A DNA stretch of 64,000 nt, taken from contig CBDCVY010000013.1 in NCBI GenBank assembly GCA_965223245.1, positions 1,116,001 to 1,180,000 of the forward strand, read 5' to 3'. Position numbers and translations under genes: made by a program. The notes beneath the pieces are model-generated. The model had not been told where the DNA came from. It did no database searches and was given only the letters and a program-made list of their open reading frames with translations. Origin of the DNA: CBDCVY01 sp965223245. GTDB taxonomy: Bacteria > Nitrospinota > Nitrospinia > Nitrospinales > Nitrospinaceae. This document shows, one piece after another, positions 1 through 7,495 of the stretch (position 1 is the stretch's first letter; each line of letters begins with the position of its first letter).

Positions 1-198
1 ATCATGCGGATGAATACCAGCGGTAGCATAAATAAAATCATAGTGCTCGGTTAACTCTACCGAGCGCTGGCTGCTTTCAACATCACACCCTACATTAACG
101 ATATATTTTATACCTTGTTTTAAAGCACGATCGATTATTTCATCGCGATCTTCATCATACGAATCCGTATCAATATGCGCATGCGTATCAATTATCAT
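1..198 (-). CDS. tatD: TatD family metal-dependent hydrolase, N-terminal part (cut by window edge)
   Basis: Only the first 66 codons lie in the window; the C-terminus is beyond base 1. The protein opens MIIDTHAHID, with the first metal-binding His-x-His of the TatD/TIM-barrel amidohydrolase family, and reaches GIHPHD, the second conserved metal/substrate motif, at the edge. TatD proteins are Mg-dependent nucleases (3'-5' exonuclease or DNase). The start ATG (198-196) overlaps the metG stop in an ATGA arrangement, so translation is probably coupled. Position at the end of holB-ricT-metG-tatD matches the order known from Bacillus. Identity is secure; the exact substrate is not. Confidence 0.9.
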   Translation of the reverse strand, partial: MIIDTHAHIDTDSYDEDRDEIIDRALKQGIKYIVNVGCDVESSQRSVELTEHYDFIYATAGIHPHD

Positions 199-2135
199 TT
201 TACCTGTGCTCCTGGTGGCAACTCATCATCAAATCCCGCCACCACTATTTTGTCGTCTATACTTCCGGCGAGAATCATTCCCTGTGATTCAAGACCCATA
301 AGTTTTGCGGGTTTTAAATTGGCGACGACTATAACGGTTCGACCTATTAAGGATTCCGGTTCATAGGATTGAGAAATTCCTGCTAATACTTGTCTTTTTT
401 CAGAACCCAAATCCACTTGTATTTTGATTAATTTTTTAGATTTTTTTACTTTTTCGGCGGCAATAATTTTGGCCGTGCGTAAATCTAATTTCATAAAATC
501 TTCAATTGTGATTTCTTCTTTCAATTCCAGTTTAGGAGGTTTTGAAGTTGAGTTTTCTGAGGAAGATATATCCACAGTTTCTAATATCTTTTTTGCAGCA
601 TCTTCTTCAATTCGCGGAAAAATTTGTGGTCCTTGAGAAGTTTGAGTTCCTGGTTGTATCCATCCCCACTGCTGCGTGGAATCAAGTCCCTGTTTGTCAA
701 TAGCTGTTCCAAGTCCTAATTGTTCCATTATATTTTCGCCCGTAGCCGGCATAAAAGGAGTCAATAAAATTGCGATGACCCTCAAAGCTTCTGCTGTATT
801 GTAAAGGACTGTGTCCAATCGAGCTTTTCCTTCTTCCGTCTTAGCTAAGTTCCAGGGAGCAGTGTGATTTATATATTGATTGGAGGTGTCCAGTAATTCC
901 CAAATTTTCACTAAAATTTTGCTGTAAGCCAGTTCATCGTAAAGTTTGTCGACTTCTTCGAGAACGGACTTTGCTTTTTCAATGAGGTTTGAGTCTTCTT
1001 CATGGGTAACACTTGGTTTCGGGACTACTCCTTTGTAATATTTTTTGAGCATGTTTAAGGTGCGGTTTACGAGATTACCCAAATTGTTGGCTAAATCACT
1101 GTTAACCCGGCCAATTAAAGCTTTATGGGAAAAGTCTCCATCCAGGCCAAAGGGAACTTCGCGCATTAAAAAATATCGAATCACGTCAACCCCAAATTGA
1201 TCAATGAGTAAATTGGGTTCTACAACATTTCTTAAGGATTTTGACATCTTTTGACCGTTCACAGTCCACCAGCCGTGGGCGAAGATATTTTTGGGTAACT
1301 CTAACCCCATTGCATTTAACATGGTCGACCAATAAACCGAATGAGTCGTGAGAATGTCTTTGCCAATTAAATGATGGTTGGCAGGCCAATAGCCACTCTG
1401 CTTGATTTCCTCCAAATGACCATGTATCGAAATATAATTGATAAGGGCATCAAACCATACATAAGTAACAAACTTATCATCAAAGGGTAGGGGAATTCCC
1501 CAGGGAAGTCTTTCCTTGGGTCGTGAAATGCAAAGGTCACCTAATGGTTTTTTTAAAAAACCTAAAATTTCATTGCGTCTTGCAGCGGGTTCAACAAACT
1601 CAGGATGTTTTTCAATATGATCCACTAACCAATCCTGATATTTCCCCATTTTGAAAAAATAATTATGCTCCTTGATTTTGTCTACCTTGCGCCCACATTC
1701 CGGACAGTTTCCCTCAACTAAATCCTTCTCCGTCCAAAATCGTTCGTCGGGCATGCAATACCATCCCTCATAACTGTCCTTATAGATCTCACCTTTTTGG
1801 TGCAAATTATTTAAAATCTCCCGAACTACTTTTTGATGACGTTCTTCGGTAGTGCGGATGAAGTCATTGTTACTTATATTAAAGCGTTCCCACAATTCTT
1901 TGAACCGAATGTGTAAATCGTTCACATGGGTTTGTGGGTCTTTACCCGTTGCTTCTGCGGCCTGTTGCACTTTTTGGCCGTGCTCGTCCGTTCCGGTTAA
2001 AAAGAAAACATCATATCCGGCGAGTCGTTTGTAACGAGATACTACATCCGCGGCTATAGTGGTATAAGCGTGGCCGATATGGGGAACATCGTTTACATAA
2101 TAAATAGGTGTTGTAATAAAAAACTTTTTATTCAT
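195..2135 (-). CDS. metG: Methionyl-tRNA synthetase with C-terminal tRNA-binding domain
   Basis: Charges tRNA-Met (elongator and initiator) with methionine in the cytoplasm. The 646-residue protein has the class I HIGH motif as PHIGHAY (residues 18-24), the KMSKS loop at about 296-300, and a zinc-knuckle insertion (YCMP near 127, NCPECG near 144). After the anticodon-binding helical domain comes a linker and, from about residue 540, an OB-fold tRNA-binding/dimerisation domain (DLRTAKI, LAGISQSY, ANLKPAKLMG). Length is normal for the dimeric MetG type. It overlaps tatD by four bases and follows ricT by 24 bases, so all are likely one transcript. Confidence 0.97.
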   Translation of the reverse strand: MNKKFFITTPIYYVNDVPHIGHAYTTIAADVVSRYKRLAGYDVFFLTGTDEHGQKVQQAAEATGKDPQTHVNDLHIRFKELWERFNISNNDFIRTTEERHQKVVREILNNLHQKGEIYKDSYEGWYCMPDERFWTEKDLVEGNCPECGRKVDKIKEHNYFFKMGKYQDWLVDHIEKHPEFVEPAARRNEILGFLKKPLGDLCISRPKERLPWGIPLPFDDKFVTYVWFDALINYISIHGHLEEIKQSGYWPANHHLIGKDILTTHSVYWSTMLNAMGLELPKNIFAHGWWTVNGQKMSKSLRNVVEPNLLIDQFGVDVIRYFLMREVPFGLDGDFSHKALIGRVNSDLANNLGNLVNRTLNMLKKYYKGVVPKPSVTHEEDSNLIEKAKSVLEEVDKLYDELAYSKILVKIWELLDTSNQYINHTAPWNLAKTEEGKARLDTVLYNTAEALRVIAILLTPFMPATGENIMEQLGLGTAIDKQGLDSTQQWGWIQPGTQTSQGPQIFPRIEEDAAKKILETVDISSSENSTSKPPKLELKEEITIEDFMKLDLRTAKIIAAEKVKKSKKLIKIQVDLGSEKRQVLAGISQSYEPESLIGRTVIVVANLKPAKLMGLESQGMILAGSIDDKIVVAGFDDELPPGAQVK

Positions 2136-2159
2136 TGTTTACTTGGAAAAAGGGATTGA

Positions 2160-3059
2160 TTATTTTTCTTCAGAAGAGGGTGAGGGAGTAGGTGTTTTGT
2201 TCGCCTTCAAACTGTCCCGAAGTTCATCTAGATGATAATATATGATGGATTCATCCTCAAGTCGTACAATAATGACCTGTTTAAGGATATCATTTTTGAT
2301 AACCTTTCCAGGGCCTTCGGGAGTTTGAATTGATTTTCCTACTTTTGGTAGTTCTCTTATCAACTCGCGATAAACATTATGCTCATATTGTAGACAACAC
2401 ATTAATCTACCACACACACCAGATATTTTACTGGGGTTCAATGCAAGCCCCTGATCCTTGGCCATTCGGATGGTGACAGGGGTGAATTCCGGTAAAAAAG
2501 TGGAACAGCAAAGGGATTGACCGCACATTCCTAAACCGGTAACGGCTTTGGCTTCATCGCGAACTCCAACTTGTCTCATTTCAATTCGATGTCTTAACCT
2601 GGCTGCAAGCTCTTTGACCAACTCCCGAAAATCTACTCTTCCTTCAGCGGTAAAGTAAAAAATAGACTTTTTCATCTCCTCAAAATAAACCACGCGACTC
2701 AGGTTCATTGGGACATTCAGTTTGTCAATTAACTCTAAACAAATTAATGTGGCGTTAGATTCTCTATCTTTTTTTTCTGCCTCCTTTTGGAGGTCCCCTG
2801 AATTAGCTTTTCTTAAAACTTTTAATACCGGGATGGCCTCTTTTCGGAAATTAATAATTTTATTGGAAGCAACGATTCCAATTTTGGCTCCATCCTCCGT
2901 GTTGACCATGACTTGTTGACCAACTTTTAAAACTAGGTTCCCGGGATTACATAAGTCTGACTTGTCGGTACCCCTTATTCGAACCCCAATAACAAACTTG
3001 GGTGTTGAGGTGGAGGTGTCAGAGCTATTATCTTGGTTGGATTGAATTTCAGCTGTCAT
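2160..3059 (-). CDS. ricT: PSP1/RicT (YaaT) family protein
   Basis: Family members (YaaT/RicT in Bacillus) are cytoplasmic FeS-associated proteins affecting RNA processing and phosphorelay; the role here is inferred from homology only. The diagnostic block is cysteine-rich: GMCGQSLCC, then GVCGRLMCCLQYE, in the PSP1 C-terminal domain. The central region (KKSIFYFTAEGRVDFREL) is also typical. Two starts are possible: a GTG at 3074 inside holB, or the ATG at 3059 just past the holB stop. I chose the ATG because it gives the usual N-terminus and avoids overlap. The holB-ricT-metG-tatD order is conserved in distant phyla, which supports the assignment. The C-terminal 15 residues are low complexity (TPTPSPSSEEK). 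Confidence 0.9.
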   Translation of the reverse strand: MTAEIQSNQDNSSDTSTSTPKFVIGVRIRGTDKSDLCNPGNLVLKVGQQVMVNTEDGAKIGIVASNKIINFRKEAIPVLKVLRKANSGDLQKEAEKKDRESNATLICLELIDKLNVPMNLSRVVYFEEMKKSIFYFTAEGRVDFRELVKELAARLRHRIEMRQVGVRDEAKAVTGLGMCGQSLCCSTFLPEFTPVTIRMAKDQGLALNPSKISGVCGRLMCCLQYEHNVYRELIRELPKVGKSIQTPEGPGKVIKNDILKQVIIVRLEDESIIYYHLDELRDSLKANKTPTPSPSSEEK

Positions 3060-3060
3060 T

Positions 3061-4071
3061 TTATGCGGCCTCACAGAAATTCAGGAGCATATTTTCTAAT
3101 GACAACTGAAGGTTAGCATTTGCCAAAATTGATTGTTGCGTATCATGTATCGTGGAGGCTAATTTCAACCATTGAGATGAGGTTTTTCTTTTACAAATTG
3201 ATGCCATTTGAGGCTCTAAATCTTTATTGATTAATTGTTTTTTGGAAACCGAGTTTCTTAAAAACGCCAAATCTCTAATCAAACCAAGCAGTTCCTCTAA
3301 AACTTCCATAATTATCTGGTGTTCTCTACCCATTTTTTTGGTCCACTTAAAAAGAATATCAACATTTTTAAATGAAATTAAATCAATAAGCTTTATAAGT
3401 TCATCTCTATATTCAGCCAAATCTAAAATATTTTCCTCTAAGGCTCTTCTTACCTGTCCCTTCGAGCGAATAACGCGAAAATCCAATTCCTGAGGGTCAA
3501 GTTCTATTTCAGATTGTTGCAACAATACTTGCTTGATAGCAGAAACGGGTAAGGGATTAAAACGAATGCTTTGGCAACGTGATTGGATCGTGGGTAACAG
3601 TTTATGAATATTAGAAGCGATAAGAATTAAAATAGTGGAATCAGGAGGTTCCTCAAGAGTTTTTAGAAACGAATTTGCTGCCTGTAAATTTAATTTTTCT
3701 GCATCATCAATGATTGCAACTTTAGTGCGTCCTTCATAAGGCAGGTACCCTAGCTTTGTTTGCAACTTTCGGATTTCATCAATTTTTATTACGGCTTCAC
3801 GAGCTGTGGGGGTAGAGCGAGTGGGCTGAGTAAAAAAAATATCTGGATGGAGACCCCGGTCAATTTTTCGGCAAGGGTCGCAATTATCACAGGCTTCAAT
3901 TGGACCTGAAGTTAAGCAATTCAGGGCCTTCGCGAATTCAAAAGCAGTTCGCTTTTTACCTATGCTTTCGGGCCCGAAAAACAAATAAGCATGGGCCAAT
4001 TGGTTCTTACTAAGGCTATTAGATAGAATATGTTTAACTTGGTCTTGACCAAGGATATTTTCAAAAGACAT
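3061..4071 (-). CDS. holB: DNA polymerase III subunit delta' (clamp-loader)
   Basis: Component of the clamp loader that places the sliding clamp on primed DNA. The 336-residue protein begins MSFENILGQDQV, carries HAYLFFGPESIGKKR at the P-loop position (a degenerate Walker A, as expected for delta', which does not hydrolyse ATP), a four-cysteine zinc module with CDNCDPC, the sensor segment KTLEEPPDST and SRCQSIRFNP. The last third is a divergent helical collar domain. It is the first gene of the leftward operon; about 270 bp separate it from the divergent ferredoxin gene. A DnaX-like paralogue is unlikely because the P-loop is degenerate and the protein is short. Confidence 0.94.
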   Translation of the reverse strand: MSFENILGQDQVKHILSNSLSKNQLAHAYLFFGPESIGKKRTAFEFAKALNCLTSGPIEACDNCDPCRKIDRGLHPDIFFTQPTRSTPTAREAVIKIDEIRKLQTKLGYLPYEGRTKVAIIDDAEKLNLQAANSFLKTLEEPPDSTILILIASNIHKLLPTIQSRCQSIRFNPLPVSAIKQVLLQQSEIELDPQELDFRVIRSKGQVRRALEENILDLAEYRDELIKLIDLISFKNVDILFKWTKKMGREHQIIMEVLEELLGLIRDLAFLRNSVSKKQLINKDLEPQMASICKRKTSSQWLKLASTIHDTQQSILANANLQLSLENMLLNFCEAA

Positions 4072-4302
4072 GGTTTTCTTAGACTCATCATATATTCAGA
4101 AACGTTTAATTTACGTTAGTTCAATTCACTTTAACAAAAGAACTTAATCTAAAAAAGAAATAAGTTGATTTTTTTAAAGCCTGATAATCATATTATATCT
4201 TACAAAGATCTGTAAATGAAATTCGCAGTAATGTAGGAAATATGGAGGAGATCAATATTATTGCAACCCAATTAGGATTTTGTTATAAATTCAAGCTTAA
4301 TT

Positions 4303-4311
4303 TGCTAGAAT
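4303..4311 (+). promoter_or_regulatory. Candidate extended -10 promoter for the ferredoxin gene
   Basis: TGC-TAGAAT at 4303-4311 fits an extended -10 (TGnTAGAAT, five of six against TATAAT). A start near 4318 would leave a leader of about 26 nt before the ATG at 4344. A second possible promoter is TTGCAA (4261-4266), 17 bp, TATAAA (4284-4289). Motif match only. Confidence 0.4.
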
Positions 4312-4343
4312 GTTAGAACGTTAATATTTGATTGGAAATCAAT

Positions 4344-4670
4344 ATGGCTGTAGCCGAACGAGCAAAACGAAACGTACAACGAAAACGAAAACCCAAAATA
4401 TTAGCCGTCATCAATGATGCCTGTACCGGATGTGGCGGTTCTCCTATATGTATCACTGAATGTCCTGTCGATAGTTGTATGTATGAAGTTGGAAACCCAT
4501 CTGCTCCGGTGTTTAATCGGGTAGAGGTTGATCCTTTACTTTGCATTGGGTGTAAGAAATGTATTTCTAAAGGGCCAATGGATACTTTTCTAGAAGGGTG
4601 TCCTTGGGATGCCATTGACATGCTATCCCTTAAGGACTATGAAACAGAATATGGAGAGTTGCCTTACTAG
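4344..4670 (+). CDS. Small ferredoxin with two 4Fe-4S sites and a basic N-terminus
   Basis: A 108-residue cytoplasmic electron carrier. Two cysteine clusters are visible: C27-x2-C30-x5-C36-x3-CP, and a second one CIGCKKC followed by 12 residues and a CP (LEGCPWDAIDM). Both depart from the standard CxxCxxCxxxCP spacing: the first has an insertion between cysteines two and three, the second a longer gap before the last cysteine. The first 18 residues are strongly basic (AERAKRNVQRKRKPK), perhaps a docking surface. The ATG at 4344 is preferred to the in-frame TTG at 4332. It stands alone between the holB operon and the ATP synthase operon. Partners cannot be named from sequence. Confidence 0.88.
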   Translation: MAVAERAKRNVQRKRKPKILAVINDACTGCGGSPICITECPVDSCMYEVGNPSAPVFNRVEVDPLLCIGCKKCISKGPMDTFLEGCPWDAIDMLSLKDYETEYGELPY

Positions 4671-5070
4671 ATAATGAGCTTTCAAATTTGATCATAAGAT
4701 TTGGAGATCATACGATTTGAGAGAGTCATTTTGATGCTGTTATTGGATTTTTAAGTGTTTCTCTACCTTTCCCTCCCATTCGTTTTAGAATTTTTGAAAA
4801 TTTTCACGAATCTTCTTATTTATTCACTAATTCACTTGAATATCTTTGAAACTCCTTTTATTATTAGATTTCCAGTTAGGGCTGGAGAATTTTTAAAATA
4901 AAGAGTTCTTCCAAAAAATGATTTCATCCACGTAGAAACCCTTCATTTATTTGAAGTTTGTTTGTTTTCCTCGGATGGATCAAAAAACATTTTGAATTAA
5001 CAAAGAATCTAGGTATGATAAGCCCTTTTTTGGCCTTCTCCAGTCGCTTATCTCCTGCCAAAACAACTAA
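4671..5070. other. 400-bp intergenic stretch upstream of the ATP synthase operon
   Basis: No ORF of credible length or RNA gene is visible. It holds a near-perfect tandem pair of 14-mers, GATCATAAGATTTG (4690-4703) and GATCATACGATTTG (4706-4719), differing at one base, and the atp promoter near its right end (4992-5019). The remainder is AT-rich with pyrimidine tracts. No convincing intrinsic terminator for the ferredoxin gene is present. Confidence 0.6.
4992..5019 (+). promoter_or_regulatory. Candidate sigma-70 promoter of the ATP synthase operon
   Basis: TTGAAT (4992-4997), a 16-bp spacer, then TATGAT (5014-5019). This matches four of six and five of six consensus positions. Transcription would begin near 5026, about 45 nt before the first gene at 5071. 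Confidence 0.5.
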
Positions 5071-5334
5071 ATGGAAAATGATACTGGTTTCCGTCAAGGA
5101 TTGAGTTTGGCATTTAGACTTGGAGTGGAGTTAGTGGTGGCCGTAGCCATCGGTGCATTAATGGGCTATGCGGTAGATTACTTTTGGGAAACTCAACCCT
5201 GGGGTTTAGCTGTTGGATTTCTAATAGGCGGAGCTGCAGGGTGCCTTAATGTATATCGTACCGCTGTTTTTTTGCAGGAAAAAGAATCCGAGGAGAAAGA
5301 TTCCGAAAACCCTCCAGATAACCCAGAAACATAA
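5071..5334 (+). CDS. AtpZ/AtpI-family ATP synthase accessory membrane protein
   Basis: First gene of the ATP synthase operon. The 87-residue protein has two predicted membrane helices (about residues 17-37 and 45-66) separated by a short loop, with GALMGYAVDYFW and GFLIGGAAGCLNVYRT typical of the AtpZ/AtpI family (ATPase gene 1). Relatives help assemble the c-ring or provide Mg/Ca transport; which applies here is unknown. The C-terminus is acidic and hydrophilic (EKESEEKDSENPP). No strong Shine-Dalgarno precedes the ATG. It is followed after 24 bp by atpB. Confidence 0.82.
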   Translation: MENDTGFRQGLSLAFRLGVELVVAVAIGALMGYAVDYFWETQPWGLAVGFLIGGAAGCLNVYRTAVFLQEKESEEKDSENPPDNPET

Positions 5335-5358
5335 ACTTATTAATTTGCGCAATAAATA

Positions 5359-6087
5359 ATGGAAAATCCTTTACATCATTTTGAACTACATCCCATCATT
5401 CCCATTAATTTTATGGGATTAGATTTATCAATTAACAAAGCTGTTTTGGCTATGTGGATTGGTATGGCCTTAATATTTGGATTATTTATGCTGGTTATCA
5501 AGGGGGGAGTGAAGTTGATTCCCGGGAAACTGCAAAGTGTCCTTGAAATGGTTCTAGAGTTTATTAAAGGGTTGGTGGATGAGTTTATTGGGAAAGAAGG
5601 AAGCAAATACTTTACTTTTATTGCCACCATCTTTTTCTTTATTCTTTCCTGCAATTTGATTGGATTGATCCCGGGTTCCTATACGATAACCAGCCAACTT
5701 GTGGTGACTGGAACGTTTGCTTTAATTATTTTTGTGGCGACTTTGGTTATTGGATTTGCAAAGCATGGAGGGCATTTTTTTAGTATCTTGGTTCCTCCCG
5801 GAGTTCCTGGAATTTTAATTCCGTTGATGGTTCCCATTGAAATAATTAGTATGCTTGCAAAACCGATTTCATTGTCGGTTCGTTTGTTTGCGAATATGAC
5901 GGCTGGCCACACGGTGCTTGCCGTTCTTTTTGGCCTGGCTCTCGCGTCTCCCTTGTGGGTCAGTTGGCTGCCATTTGGATTTACTATTGTGATCAATGGC
6001 TTAGAAATTGCCATTGCTTTTATTCAAGCTTATATATTTACAACCCTCACCTGTGTTTATATAGGTGATGTTATTAAACTTCATTGA
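5359..6087 (+). CDS. atpB: ATP synthase Fo subunit a
   Basis: Membrane subunit that forms the two proton half-channels against the c-ring. The 242-residue protein has five to six hydrophobic helices. The conserved segment SLSVRLFANMTAGHTVL (about residues 172-188) contains the essential stator arginine (SVRLFANM), and the last helix has AIAFIQAYIFTTLTCVYIGD. Length is standard. It lies between the AtpZ/I-like gene and atpE in the usual a-c-b-delta-alpha-gamma-beta-epsilon order. Confidence 0.97.
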   Translation: MENPLHHFELHPIIPINFMGLDLSINKAVLAMWIGMALIFGLFMLVIKGGVKLIPGKLQSVLEMVLEFIKGLVDEFIGKEGSKYFTFIATIFFFILSCNLIGLIPGSYTITSQLVVTGTFALIIFVATLVIGFAKHGGHFFSILVPPGVPGILIPLMVPIEIISMLAKPISLSVRLFANMTAGHTVLAVLFGLALASPLWVSWLPFGFTIVINGLEIAIAFIQAYIFTTLTCVYIGDVIKLH

Positions 6088-6117
6088 GTTATTTATTTTT
6101 TTAGAGAGGAGTTTGGA

Positions 6118-6345
6118 ATGGATGCAACCGCAGCAGCGTTTTTAGGTATGGGATTGTGTGCCGCAGGATTCTTTGGTGCCGCCATTGGTATTGCCTATAT
6201 CTTTGCCAAAACGATTGAGACTGTTGGCCGCCAACCCAACGCCGAAGGCCGAGTGGCTAAATACTGCTGGATTGGATTTGCTTTGGTGGAAGCGGTCGCG
6301 CTTTATGGATTGGTTTTAGCGTTTATCATTATGGGAAAAGTGTAG
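6118..6345 (+). CDS. atpE: ATP synthase Fo subunit c
   Basis: A 75-residue hairpin forming the rotor ring. Helix 1 holds the glycine/alanine packing face (GFFGAAIGIAYIF), the polar loop is GRQPN, and helix 2 has the ion-binding carboxylate Glu58 in GFALVEAVALYG. The Ser/Thr next to the glutamate and the helix-1 Gln that mark sodium-binding rings are absent, so proton coupling is the likely mode. A good Shine-Dalgarno (GAGAGGAG) lies upstream. Confidence 0.96.
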   Translation: MDATAAAFLGMGLCAAGFFGAAIGIAYIFAKTIETVGRQPNAEGRVAKYCWIGFALVEAVALYGLVLAFIIMGKV

Positions 6346-6403
6346 ATTAAGAAACTCACCGTTTTTCTCATTATTATTTTAACCATTAATTAAAAAGTTA
6401 ATC

Positions 6404-6922
6404 ATGCCACAGTTTGAGCAAGTTTCTGTATTTTCATCTTTGATTTTTTGGTCCGTTATTTCTTTTGGGCTATTGTTGTTTCTGCTTAAAAAGTATGCGT
6501 TTCCACCAATTCTAGAAATGCTTGAAGCGCGCCAAAAGAAAATCGCCGGCGATATTCAAAGCGCTGAGGGTCTTAAAAAAGAAGCGGAGAAAATTAAGCA
6601 AGACTTTGAGGCACAACTTAAAACTGCACATGAAAAAGCAACAACGATTGTCCAGTTGGCAAATGAGGAAGCAAGGAAAATTCAGGATAAAACAGTCAGC
6701 GAAACTCAAGCCAAAGTTCGGCAAATGCAAAAAGAAGCGGAGCATGAGATTTTATCTACCCGAAATAAACTGCTAGCTGAAATTCGGGATTACGTTTCGA
6801 CTTTAACCATCGCTTCTACTGAAAAGATTTTAAAAAGAAGTTTAGGCGAAGATGATAAAAAACGCTTAGTGGATGAGTCGATCGATGAGGTTGTCAAAAG
6901 TTTAGAACAAAGAACCAATTAA
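6404..6922 (+). CDS. atpF: ATP synthase Fo subunit b
   Basis: Peripheral-stalk subunit of 172 residues: one N-terminal membrane helix (about residues 8-27, VFSSLIFWSVISFGLLLFLL) followed by a long charged, Lys/Glu/Gln-rich helix that dimerises as a right-handed coiled coil. The segment LKKYAFPPILEMLEAR just after the membrane span is diagnostic. Only a single b gene is present, so a b/b' heterodimer is not indicated. It sits 18 bp before atpH. Confidence 0.95.
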   Translation: MPQFEQVSVFSSLIFWSVISFGLLLFLLKKYAFPPILEMLEARQKKIAGDIQSAEGLKKEAEKIKQDFEAQLKTAHEKATTIVQLANEEARKIQDKTVSETQAKVRQMQKEAEHEILSTRNKLLAEIRDYVSTLTIASTEKILKRSLGEDDKKRLVDESIDEVVKSLEQRTN

Positions 6923-6940
6923 AATTAACTACTCGTTCTT

Positions 6941-7495
6941 ATGATTGAAAACCAAATAGGCAAACGTTTTGCGGAGGCGCTTTCTGATTCTATTCAGGAA
7001 GAGGGTAAGTTGAGTTCTGCTCTAACCAATTTGCAAAATTTAGTGAGTGCATCTCAAGATGATCCTATGGTGTCGCGATTTTTTATTCATCCTTCGATTC
7101 CGGATGAGAAAAAGTCGGCGTTTGTTAAAGAATTATGTGACAAAATAAATGCGATTCCAGAAGTGACGAACCTGCTAAAGATTCTTCTGGAACGCAGGAA
7201 AATGACTTACTTGAAAAATATTGTTGAATATTTTGAGTACTTTGTGATGAAGCGACTCAATCAAGTTCGAGTAGATATTGTTTCTGCATCTCCATTGTCC
7301 GAAAATCAAATCAATAAATTAAAAACATCGTTAGACCAGGTTTTAGGAAAAAGCGCGATCATCGAATCAAAAGTCGATGAATCCCTAATTGGCGGATTGC
7401 GGTTAAGTGTAGGCAGTTTAGTTGCGGATGCCTCAATTAAAAACCGGCTTGCCCTTTTGAAACGGTCTATTGAAAGTGAGGAGGTATTAAGGTGA
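6941..7495 (+). CDS. atpH: ATP synthase F1 subunit delta
   Basis: Links the peripheral stalk to the top of the F1 head. The 184-residue protein starts with the usual N-terminal helical domain (IGKRFAEALSDSI, an A.RYA-like opening), contains FFIHPSIPDEKKSAFV, and ends with the family signature VDESLIGGLRLSVGSLVADASIK in two parts (residues about 145-167). The stop codon overlaps the GTG start of atpA by four bases, indicating coupled translation. Confidence 0.95.
   Translation: MIENQIGKRFAEALSDSIQEEGKLSSALTNLQNLVSASQDDPMVSRFFIHPSIPDEKKSAFVKELCDKINAIPEVTNLLKILLERRKMTYLKNIVEYFEYFVMKRLNQVRVDIVSASPLSENQINKLKTSLDQVLGKSAIIESKVDESLIGGLRLSVGSLVADASIKNRLALLKRSIESEEVLR

Noticed and set aside
4313..4621. 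102-codon ORF on the - strand opposite the ferredoxin gene
   Set aside because: It is the antisense of the clear iron-sulfur protein, with no family motif and no ribosome site of its own.
6118..6345. Sodium-coupled c-ring
   Set aside because: The Ser/Thr next to the ion-binding glutamate and the helix-1 Gln that define sodium rings are absent.
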